6,761 bases of DNA from Synechococcus sp. UW140. GTDB lineage: Bacteria; Cyanobacteriota; Cyanobacteriia; PCC-6307; Cyanobiaceae. The translations under genes and the position numbers were made by a program. The notes under the pieces are model-generated. The model had not been told where the DNA came from. It ran no database searches and was given only the letters and a program-made list of their open reading frames with translations. Shown piece after piece: positions 1 through 5,333 of the stretch (position 1 is its first letter; each line of letters starts with the position of its first letter). The stretch lies in assembly GCA_945878795.1 (NCBI GenBank), contig CAMDWF010000127.1, positions 1 to 6,761 on the forward strand, written 5' to 3'.

Positions 1-1019
1 CGGAAGTTGATCCAGCCGGTGGCAATCAACGAGCGCATGCAGGCATCCACAAACGGCAAGCCCGTGCGCCCCTCGGCCCAGGCTGCTAATCGCTCTGCAT
101 CAGTGGCCCCGGCAACGGCCGTCAGCGGATGGAGCTCGCGGAATTCCAGATTTGGCTGGCTTTCCAGTTTCTGGATGAAATGGCAATGCCAGTGCAGCCG
201 CCCATCGAAGCCCCGCAACGCCCTTAACCAGTCGCCCCGCTGGCCCTCGGGCAATCGCTTGATTTGATCGCGGCGCTGGCGGCCGCGCTGCACCACCTCC
301 CGCATCGACAGGGTGCCCCAGGCCAGGTGGGGCGACAATCGCGAACAACTGGCCACGGCGCTGTTGGGGCTGGAGAGTTCCCGGTGGTAGCGGGCCCCCC
401 TGGCCATCAAAAAACTCTCCAGCACGGCCAGGCCCTCCTGGCGTCCGCCCCGCTGGCGGCCCGGGCAGGGGTCTGCGGCCAAGCCCAGGTCGTGGGCGGT
501 GGGGATGGGGCCCGGATCCAGGCCCGGCAGGGGGGGCAGGGCCTGGGGGGGCGGCGCCAGCGGCTCGGCCATGCGCACCTCCCAGCGACGCGCCCAGCCC
601 TGGCGGCTGCCCAGCCGGCGGATCACACCGAACTGGGGAATCTCAATCCAGCTGATGCCATGGCTTTGGGCCCATTGAGCCACCCGCAGGTCGCGGGCGT
701 AGGTCCAGCCGTTGCCCGTTTCCTCATGGCTCCACAGCCCGGCGATGCCGAACTGGCGACGGGCCCGCTCCAGCACCTGCTCCACCGCTCCCAGCCGCAC
801 CACCAGGGGCTGACCCAACTGGGCCAGGTCCCGGCGCAGCTCCGCCAGGCCCTCAGCGCAGAACTCCCACTGGCGGGCCGAGGCATCCGGCTGCTGCCAC
901 AGCTCCGGCTCCACCACCACCAAGGGCAGCACCGGCCCCTGCTGGCAGGCCTGCAGCAGGGGCCGGTGATCCACCAGCCGCAGATCCCGCTTGAACCAGA
1001 CGATCTGCAGCGGATCCAT
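1..1019 (-). CDS. Photolyase/cryptochrome family FAD protein, N-terminal part (runs off left edge)
   Basis: I translated the minus strand by hand from the ATG at 1019-1017. It is open for 339 codons to the window edge, so the C-terminus is missing. Residues 1-130 are the Rossmann-like antenna domain, opening with VWFKRDLRLVDHRPLLQA, the usual start of this superfamily. A proline-rich linker (about 152-172) leads into the FAD-binding domain, with SCSRLSPHLAWGTLS at 224-238, WHCHFIQKLE at 277-286 and TGLPFVDACMRSLIATGWI at 319-337. Known members repair UV-damaged DNA with blue light or act as light sensors. The segments that in E. coli PhrB read as WREFY and GWMHNR are here HWHCHF and GWINF, so I would not assume CPD repair. 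The start lies where the family normally begins; no clear ribosome binding site precedes it. Family membership is firm; the exact activity is open. Confidence 0.92.
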   Translation of the reverse strand, partial: MDPLQIVWFKRDLRLVDHRPLLQACQQGPVLPLVVVEPELWQQPDASARQWEFCAEGLAELRRDLAQLGQPLVVRLGAVEQVLERARRQFGIAGLWSHEETGNGWTYARDLRVAQWAQSHGISWIEIPQFGVIRRLGSRQGWARRWEVRMAEPLAPPPQALPPLPGLDPGPIPTAHDLGLAADPCPGRQRGGRQEGLAVLESFLMARGARYHRELSSPNSAVASCSRLSPHLAWGTLSMREVVQRGRQRRDQIKRLPEGQRGDWLRALRGFDGRLHWHCHFIQKLESQPNLEFRELHPLTAVAGATDAERLAAWAEGRTGLPFVDACMRSLIATGWINF

Positions 1020-1119
1020 GGCGGCAGATTAAAAGAAAACTTTGCAACTCCCTACAGCCCCCGCATCCTGATCAGCCAGTGGTGCTAAATGACAGGGCGT
1101 CCTTTTGACGCTGTTGGTC
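1020..1119. promoter_or_regulatory. Divergent intergenic region, probable promoters for the photolyase-like gene and the ruvC side
   Basis: This gap separates two divergently read coding regions, so at least the photolyase-like promoter should lie here. The stretch 1028-1047 is AT-rich in an otherwise GC-rich window. On the minus strand it gives a TTTAAT at 1033-1028, a plausible -10 box close to the photolyase ATG, but I find no good -35 partner. On the plus strand TTGCAA at 1042-1047 has no matching -10. Position and composition support the call; individual boxes are not resolved. Confidence 0.3.
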
Positions 1120-1248
1120 ATGCCCTGGCTGACTTTCGCCTCGACAACCGCTCCCGGTGGCACCTCCGTTGTCCTGCCGGCCTTGGCAGGCGCCGGCCTT
1201 CTGTTCTCACTGTTCTTTCTGTCCCAATTGTTCATCTCGAAGACCTGA
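1120..1248 (+). CDS. Unrecognised 42-residue single-span membrane protein
   Basis: An ATG-started ORF of 42 codons ends at TGA 1246-1248, 65 bases before ruvC. The peptide begins MPWLTFASTTAPGG, then has a strongly hydrophobic stretch at residues 17-39 (including AGAGLLFSLFFLSQLF) and ends in SKT. This looks like one membrane helix with a short polar N-terminal tail. By my count 31 of 41 non-start codons end in G or C, and leucine is mostly CTG/TTG as in the neighbouring genes, which supports real coding. The competing frame here, an upstream extension of ruvC, gives no recognisable protein. Cyanobacteria have many such small proteins in photosystem, cytochrome b6f and NDH-1 complexes, but I could not match it to the small subunits I know, so I assign no function. 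TTG codons at 1105 and 1114 are alternative starts. Confidence 0.55.
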   Translation: MPWLTFASTTAPGGTSVVLPALAGAGLLFSLFFLSQLFISKT

Positions 1249-1313
1249 ACGGTCGCCAGCACCCCTTGACCGCCGCGGCCGGCCCCCCAGCATGGGGCCA
1301 GGTGTCGGCCCCC

Positions 1314-1796
1314 ATGAGAATCCTCGGTATTGATCCCGGCCTGGCCCGGGTGGGCTACGGCGTCATTGATTTCGAAGAGCGGCGGGGGGGGCTCGCCGGC
1401 TCCCAGCGCCTGCTGGATTGCGGCATGATCCGCACCGATCCCGGCCAGGGCGAAGGCCAGCGCATGGTCGAAATCGCTAACGACCTGCGCCAACTGATCC
1501 GGGCCTGGAAGCCCCAGCTGGCGGCAGTGGAAAAATTCTTTTTTTATCGCTCCAGCAACACCATCGCCGTGGTCCAGGCCCGGGGGGTGGTGATGATGAC
1601 CCTGGCCCGCTTTGCCATCCCGGTGGTCGAATACCCGCCGATGCAGATCAAGCTGGCGGTGGCCGGCCACGGCCATGCCCCCAAGGACGAAGTGCTGGCC
1701 GCCGTGATGCGCGAACTCGACCTCGACACCCCGCCCCGCCCCGATGACGCCGCCGATGCCTTGGCGGTGGCCCTCACCGGCTGGTTCCAACGCTGA
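1314..1796 (+). CDS. ruvC: Crossover junction endodeoxyribonuclease RuvC
   Basis: RuvC resolves Holliday junctions at the end of homologous recombination, working as a dimer with the RuvAB branch-migration motor. The 160-residue product is close to the usual 150-175. All four acidic catalytic positions are visible: Asp7 in MRILGIDPG, Glu73 in AAVEKFFFYRSSNT, and Asp145 and Asp148 in PDDAADALAVAL. The QIKLAVAGHGHAPKDEV segment (111-127) matches the DNA-contacting region of the family. I chose ATG 1314 because the family starts exactly at MRILGIDPG. The frame is open upstream to 1089, but those 75 extra residues are not protein-like and overlap the small membrane ORF in another frame. The next gene follows after 17 bases, suggesting a shared transcript. 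Confidence 0.97.
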   Translation: MRILGIDPGLARVGYGVIDFEERRGGLAGSQRLLDCGMIRTDPGQGEGQRMVEIANDLRQLIRAWKPQLAAVEKFFFYRSSNTIAVVQARGVVMMTLARFAIPVVEYPPMQIKLAVAGHGHAPKDEVLAAVMRELDLDTPPRPDDAADALAVALTGWFQR

Positions 1797-1813
1797 GGCG
1801 GGCCACTCCCCCC

Positions 1814-2470
1814 ATGCAGCCGTTGCCGCCTCCGCCCGCGTCCCCACCCCCGCCCGGGGCCCCCAAAGACTCCCTGCGGCGCCACTACCGCCAGTTGCGA
1901 CGCCAAAGCCTGCCGCTGGCTGAGGCGGCCCTGCTGGAGGTGCTGGCCACCGCCCTGCCCCTGGCCTTAGAGGCGGCCGATGCCCGGGCCAATCACCAAT
2001 CAGGCCCCAGCCGCCTCGGCCTCTACTGGCCCGTGGGCAGCGAACCGGACTGGCGGCCCCTGCTGGAGCGCTGGCCCGAGGCCCTGCGCCGGCGCCTGGC
2101 CCTGCCCGTGGTCCGTTCTGTGGGCGAGGTGGGGCGGCTCACCTACGGGGCCTGGCACCCCGCCGACCCCCTGACCGCCGATGGCTGCGGCATCCCGGCC
2201 CCCATGGCATCAGCGCCCCTGGAGGCCCAGGCATTGGCCCTGCTGCTGGTGCCGGCCCTGGCCATCGACCAGCGCGGCATTCGGCTGGGATCGGGTGGCG
2301 GCTGGTACGACCGGCTGCGGGCCGACCCGGCCTGGCGCCAGCTGCCCGCCCTGGCGGTCCTGCCCGCCGCCTGTGTGGTGCCGTCCTTACCCGCCGATCC
2401 CTGGGATGTGCCCTTCTCGGGGTGGCTGGATGAGACCGGCGGACCAACCAAGGTTGCAGGGTTTAACTAA
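1814..2470 (+). CDS. 5-formyltetrahydrofolate cyclo-ligase (MTHFS family)
   Basis: The enzyme uses ATP to convert 5-formyltetrahydrofolate to 5,10-methenyltetrahydrofolate, returning a storage folate to the one-carbon pool in the cytoplasm. The 218-residue product has the family order: N-terminal basic helix SLRRHYRQLRR (20-30), LGLYWPVGSEPDW (68-80), LALPVV (95-100), LTYGAW (109-114), then VPALAIDQRGIRLGSGGGWYDR (146-167), the ATP/folate-binding signature in which Trp165 stands where Tyr or Phe is more usual. The C-terminal DPWDVP (195-200) matches the later conserved block. The first 18 residues are an unusual proline-rich tail (PPPPASPPPP); no later start would keep the conserved first helix. 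E. coli calls its homologue fau (ygfA); no symbol is standard in cyanobacteria. It lies 17 bases after ruvC, probably in one transcript. Confidence 0.95.
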   Translation: MQPLPPPPASPPPPGAPKDSLRRHYRQLRRQSLPLAEAALLEVLATALPLALEAADARANHQSGPSRLGLYWPVGSEPDWRPLLERWPEALRRRLALPVVRSVGEVGRLTYGAWHPADPLTADGCGIPAPMASAPLEAQALALLLVPALAIDQRGIRLGSGGGWYDRLRADPAWRQLPALAVLPAACVVPSLPADPWDVPFSGWLDETGGPTKVAGFN

Positions 2471-2530
2471 TGGGCCCAGATCCCCCCGCTGGCCGCCGCC
2501 ATTTGCCAAGATTCGGCCACTGCTTCCTGA

Positions 2531-2782
2531 TTGGCCTTGGATTCCACCCCGCTGCAGCCCCTGGCCCGGCCGTCCCGTCGCGATGCCTCCCAGCCCCCGG
2601 CTCTCCATCTGGCGGTGGCGTCCCTGGTTGGTGAAGGCAGCCGCACCGCCTCCGAACGGGTGCTGGCTGCCGAACTGGAAAATCGGGCCAGTGACTGTGA
2701 TGCCCTCTCGATGATGGTCAGTTCCATCGCCCGCATGGTGCAAGCTGGTAGATCCAGCGACAATCGTTGGAAATCCACCTGA
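2531..2782 (+). CDS. Possible small ORF of unknown function (start uncertain)
   Basis: The frame is open from just after a TGA at 2528-2530 to TGA 2780-2782, giving up to 83 residues. There is no ATG near the start: TTG 2531, TTG 2537 or GTG 2615 would have to serve. From about residue 31 the peptide looks like a soluble helical protein (TASERVLAAELENRASD, then DALSMMVSSIARMVQAG). By my count GC at codon positions 1/2/3 is about 66/58/71%, the right order for coding but weaker than in the neighbours, and its arginine codons are nearly all CGN. The antisense frame, about 2467-2793, fits the gap almost exactly but uses three AGG and two AGA arginine codons, foreign to this window, so I prefer the plus strand. 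Its end lies 9 bases before the next gene. A decayed gene or plain spacer is possible. Confidence 0.38.
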   Translation: MALDSTPLQPLARPSRRDASQPPALHLAVASLVGEGSRTASERVLAAELENRASDCDALSMMVSSIARMVQAGRSSDNRWKST

Positions 2783-2791
2783 ACGCTGGCC

Positions 2792-3319
2792 ATGGCCCCC
2801 GGTTTCCCCCAACTCCGCCCCTTGCGAGGCGCCCCAGTGCTCCTGGCCAGCACAGCCTTGCTGGCTTTCGTGCATCCCCAGCCGGCGGCCGCCCACGCCA
2901 TCCAAACCACCCTTGAATCCCTGGGTTCCCTCAGCCGGGCATACACGGGCGCGGCAGGCGCCAGCTTCGCTTTGGCCAGCAGCTTTTCCACGGGGGTGCC
3001 GGTGGCCGATGCCTCCGTCAGGCTTGTGCCCCCGGGTGGCACCCCCATAGCCCTGGGCCGCACCGACGCCCGCGGCCAGCTCAACTTCCAATTACCAGCG
3101 GGGGCCCGCTCCGACTGGGAAGTGCAGGTAGATGGGGGCCCCGGCCACCGCGACTACCTCGAACTGCCCAACGGCGCCGTCCGGCCTGCCGCCACTACCT
3201 ACCTGGTGCTGCCCCAAGCCTCCCCCAATCCCCCCAACCGCCTGCTGCACGCCTTCCTGGGCTTGGGCTTGGTTGGCGCCTTGACCGGGCTCTGGGCCGT
3301 GCGATCCACCCAGAGCTGA
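2792..3319 (+). CDS. Secreted, C-terminally membrane-anchored protein resembling NikL/CbiL-type nickel/cobalt uptake domains
   Basis: The 175-residue product has a signal peptide (about 1-34: basic LRPLRG, hydrophobic APVLLASTALLAF, AxA site at PAAAHA), a beta-rich extracytoplasmic domain (about 37-128) and a C-terminal membrane helix (152-170, LHAFLGLGLVGALTGLWAV) followed by an arginine. The central domain follows the carboxypeptidase-regulatory/NikL-like pattern: a GVPVADASVRLV strand (68-79), GRTDARGQLNFQLP (89-102), DWEVQVDGGPGHRDYL (108-123). The last resembles the W-x-V-x-V-DDG-x-GH motif of NikL-type subunits that accompany nickel/cobalt ECF transporters. That parallel comes from memory of the family, and no NikM, N, Q or O gene is in the window, so a metal role is inferred. 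It ends 6 bases before sufE, so the two are probably cotranscribed. Confidence 0.8.
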   Translation: MAPGFPQLRPLRGAPVLLASTALLAFVHPQPAAAHAIQTTLESLGSLSRAYTGAAGASFALASSFSTGVPVADASVRLVPPGGTPIALGRTDARGQLNFQLPAGARSDWEVQVDGGPGHRDYLELPNGAVRPAATTYLVLPQASPNPPNRLLHAFLGLGLVGALTGLWAVRSTQS

Positions 3320-3325
3320 ACCCCC

Positions 3326-3754
3326 ATGAGCAGCGGCAGCCCAGCCCTCGATCGCTTGGTGGAACGGCTGGGCAGCACCACCGACCCCAAGCGCCGCTAC
3401 GAATACGTGCTGTGGCTGGCCAAGAAGCTCGAACCCCTGCCCGATGAACTGCGCCAGGACCATTACAAGGTCAAGGGCTGCGTCTCCCAGGTGTATGTGG
3501 TCGGCACACTCCAGGACGGCAGCCTCCATTGGCGCGGCGATTCCGATGCCGCCATCACCAAGGGCCTGCTGGCCCTTTTAATGGAAGGCCTGGAGGGTCT
3601 GACACCCCAGCAGGCGGCGGCCCTCGACCCGGCGATCCTGGCCGCCACGGGGCTGCAGGCCAGCCTCACCCCCTCGCGGGCGAATGGCTTCCTCAACATC
3701 CTGCGGGCCATGCAGGCCCAGGCCGTGCGTTTGGCCACCCCAGCCGAAGCGTGA
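3326..3754 (+). CDS. sufE: Cysteine desulfuration protein SufE
   Basis: SufE takes the persulfide sulfur from the cysteine desulfurase SufS and hands it to the SufBCD scaffold for Fe-S cluster assembly, the main pathway in cyanobacteria, where the clusters feed photosystem I, ferredoxin and others. The 142-residue product matches the family length. The sulfur-accepting cysteine is Cys52 in YKVKGCVSQVYV (47-58), equivalent to Cys51 of E. coli SufE. YEYVLWLAKKLEPLP (25-39) and the C-terminal LTPSRANGFLNIL (114-126) are also typical. ATG 3326 lies 6 bases after the preceding stop. The other suf genes (sufBCDS) are not in the window, so this sufE stands apart from them, as is common in cyanobacteria. 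Confidence 0.97.
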   Translation: MSSGSPALDRLVERLGSTTDPKRRYEYVLWLAKKLEPLPDELRQDHYKVKGCVSQVYVVGTLQDGSLHWRGDSDAAITKGLLALLMEGLEGLTPQQAAALDPAILAATGLQASLTPSRANGFLNILRAMQAQAVRLATPAEA

Positions 3755-3768
3755 ATTTCTAGGATGGG

Positions 3769-5151
3769 ATGTTTGTGACACGGCGGCCCATGGCCATTGG
3801 CATCGGCTTGCTTGGTCTTGGCACGGTGGGTGCGGGGGTGGCCGCCATCCTCGCCAGCCCGGAAGGGCGCCATCCCCTGGTGGGCGAACTGGTCCTGCGC
3901 CGCGTTGCGGTGCGCGATCCGGCCCGGGCCCGGGCCGTCAGCCTCGATCCCACCCTGCTGGTGACGGACCCGCGCCTGGTGGTCGACGATCCGGCCGTCG
4001 ACATCGTTGTCGAGGTGATGGGGGGGCTGGAGCCGGCCCGCAGCCTGATCCTGCAAGCCATCGCCGCCGGTAAGTCGGTGGTCACCGCCAACAAGGCGGT
4101 GATCGCCCGCTACGGCGAAGAAATCGCCGCTGCCGCCGCCGATCGGGGCGTTTATGTGCTGATTGAGGCGGCGGTGGGCGGCGGCATCCCGATCATCGAA
4201 CCCCTGAAGCAATCGTTGGGGAGTAACCGCATCCTGCGGGTCAGCGGCATCGTCAACGGCACCACCAACTACATCCTCAGCCGCATGGCCGCTGAGGGGG
4301 CCGCCTACGCCGATGTGTTGGCAGATGCCCAGCGCCTCGGTTACGCCGAAGCCGACCCCGCCGCCGATGTCCAGGGGGGCGACGCCGCCGACAAGATCGC
4401 CATCCTGGCCGGTCTTGCCTATGGGGGCAGCATCGAACGCTCCGCCATCCCCACCGAAGGCATTGATCGGCTGGAAGCGCGGGATGTGACCTACGCCAAC
4501 CAGCTGGGTTATGTCGTCAAGTTGCTGGCCGTGGCCGAGCGCTTCGAGGCCAGCGCCAGCCCCGAATCCGCCGACAACAACGTGGCCCTGGATGTGCGCG
4601 TCCACCCCACCCTGTTGCCGCGCAGCCACCCCCTGGCCGGCGTCGATGGGGTCAACAACGCCATCCTGGTGGAAGGGGACCCGGTGGGTCAGGTGATGTT
4701 CTTCGGTCCCGGCGCCGGCGCCGGCCCCACCGCCTCCGCCGTCGTCGCCGACATCCTCAACATCGCCGGCATCCGCCAGCTCGGGGCCCCCGCCGGTGCC
4801 CTCGATCCCCTGTTGGCCGCCAGTCGCTGGCGCCAATGCTCATTGGTAGACAGCGCCCGCACCCGCCACCGCAACTACGTGCGGCTGCTCACCCGCGATG
4901 AGGCCGGCGTGATCGGCAAAATCGGCACCGCCTTCGGCACTGCGGAGGTCTCGATCCAATCGATCGTCCAGTACGAGGCCAGCGCCACTGCCAGCGCCAG
5001 CAGCAGTGGCGCTGGCAGTGGCGCTGGCAATGGCGCGGAAATCGTCGTCATCACCCATGAGGTGGAGGAGGCGCGCTTTCGCCAGGCCCTGGCCGCCATC
5101 ACGGCCCTGCCGGAGGTGGAAACCGTGGCGGCTTGCCTGCGGACCCTCTAA
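3769..5151 (+). CDS. hom: Homoserine dehydrogenase with C-terminal ACT domain
   Basis: The enzyme reduces aspartate semialdehyde to homoserine with NAD(P)H, the branch leading to threonine, methionine and isoleucine. In the 460-residue product the Rossmann fold opens with GIGLLGLGTVGAGV (11-24), TANKA (106-110) carries the conserved Lys109, and IIEPLKQSLGSNRI plus SGIVNGTTNYIL (159-170) form the catalytic domain. GYAEADPAADVQGGDAADK (191-209) fits the family signature, with Lys209 at its end. GPGAGAGPTASAV (313-325) closes the dimerisation region. An ACT domain (about 369-455) is expected to bind threonine for feedback inhibition; it carries an unusual Ala/Ser/Gly-rich insertion at about 404-423, encoded by a perfect inverted repeat. 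ATG 3769 has AGGA at 3761-3764, rather close; ATG 3790 (Met8), right before the Rossmann strand, is a credible alternative. The gene starts 14 bases after sufE. Confidence 0.97.
   Translation: MFVTRRPMAIGIGLLGLGTVGAGVAAILASPEGRHPLVGELVLRRVAVRDPARARAVSLDPTLLVTDPRLVVDDPAVDIVVEVMGGLEPARSLILQAIAAGKSVVTANKAVIARYGEEIAAAAADRGVYVLIEAAVGGGIPIIEPLKQSLGSNRILRVSGIVNGTTNYILSRMAAEGAAYADVLADAQRLGYAEADPAADVQGGDAADKIAILAGLAYGGSIERSAIPTEGIDRLEARDVTYANQLGYVVKLLAVAERFEASASPESADNNVALDVRVHPTLLPRSHPLAGVDGVNNAILVEGDPVGQVMFFGPGAGAGPTASAVVADILNIAGIRQLGAPAGALDPLLAASRWRQCSLVDSARTRHRNYVRLLTRDEAGVIGKIGTAFGTAEVSIQSIVQYEASATASASSSGAGSGAGNGAEIVVITHEVEEARFRQALAAITALPEVETVAACLRTL
4978..5028. repeat. Perfect 22-base inverted repeat inside hom (7-base loop)
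   Basis: Positions 4978-4999 and 5007-5028 are exact reverse complements over 22 bases, separated by the loop GCAGCAG (5000-5006). I checked this base by base: pairing positions sum to 10006, and pairing breaks at 4977/5029. As RNA it would form a very stable GC-rich stem-loop. It lies in frame within the ACT-domain coding region and encodes the Ala/Ser/Gly-rich insertion (about residues 404-420). No T-run follows, so it is not a standard intrinsic terminator. Confidence 0.9.
5007..5036 (+). repeat. Tandem 12-base direct repeat in hom, about 2.5 copies
   Basis: TGGCGCTGGCAG (5007-5018) is followed by TGGCGCTGGCAA (5019-5030), differing only in the last base, and then TGGCGC (5031-5036). The period is a multiple of three, so it encodes a repeating Ser/Asn-Gly-Ala-Gly tract (SGAGSGAGNGA). 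It overlaps the right arm of the inverted repeat, and the left arm holds the same unit in reverse complement (GCCAGCGCCA twice). This arrangement suggests growth by slippage. Confidence 0.85.
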
Positions 5152-5333
5152 ATCCGCCCCCTGACCGCCGTAGGGGAAGATGGGGCCCACCTCTGGCGCC
5201 GGCAGTGCCTCCAGCCCAGGATTCACCGCAGCAGCCGGCCCCCCCGGGACCCCAGATCCGCGCTCTCCAGACCCCTGACATTGGCGGAGCCGGCGGGAGT
5301 CTTCGACCGCCGTGCCTCGGCCCGCAGCGCCCG

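Noticed and set aside
264..1088. A 274-codon plus-strand frame opposite the photolyase-like gene.
   Set aside because: It is His/Gln/Gly-rich with no domain, whereas the minus-strand frame shows continuous photolyase motifs.
1281..1299. A 6-base GC stem (GGCCCC / GGGGCC) with a 7-base loop just before ruvC.
   Set aside because: Short perfect stems are frequent by chance in DNA this GC-rich, and there is no T-run or other attenuator feature.
1089..1313. An in-frame 75-codon N-terminal extension of ruvC starting at ATG 1089.
   Set aside because: RuvC proteins start at the MRILGIDPG strand; the extension has no protein-like pattern and overlaps a better small membrane ORF in another frame.
1531..1545. 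A5-TTC-T7 homopolymer run inside ruvC, a possible frameshifting or slippage site.
   Set aside because: It encodes the conserved EKFFFY catalytic segment, the frame is intact on both sides, and shifted frames give no meaningful product.
1029..1847. A 272-codon minus-strand frame over ruvC.
   Set aside because: It lies opposite a ruvC gene with all catalytic residues intact, and its product shows no family features.
3463..4836. A 457-codon open frame antisense to sufE and hom.
   Set aside because: It is Gly/Asp/His-rich with no recognisable domain. Long antisense frames arise readily opposite GC-rich genes, and the sense strand holds two fully recognised proteins.
5180..5278. A 32-codon ATG-started frame in the hom-SBP gap, considered as a frameshifted SBP start.
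   Set aside because: It is Pro/Gly/Ser low-complexity without a signal peptide, and the lipoprotein has a complete signal from GTG 5334.
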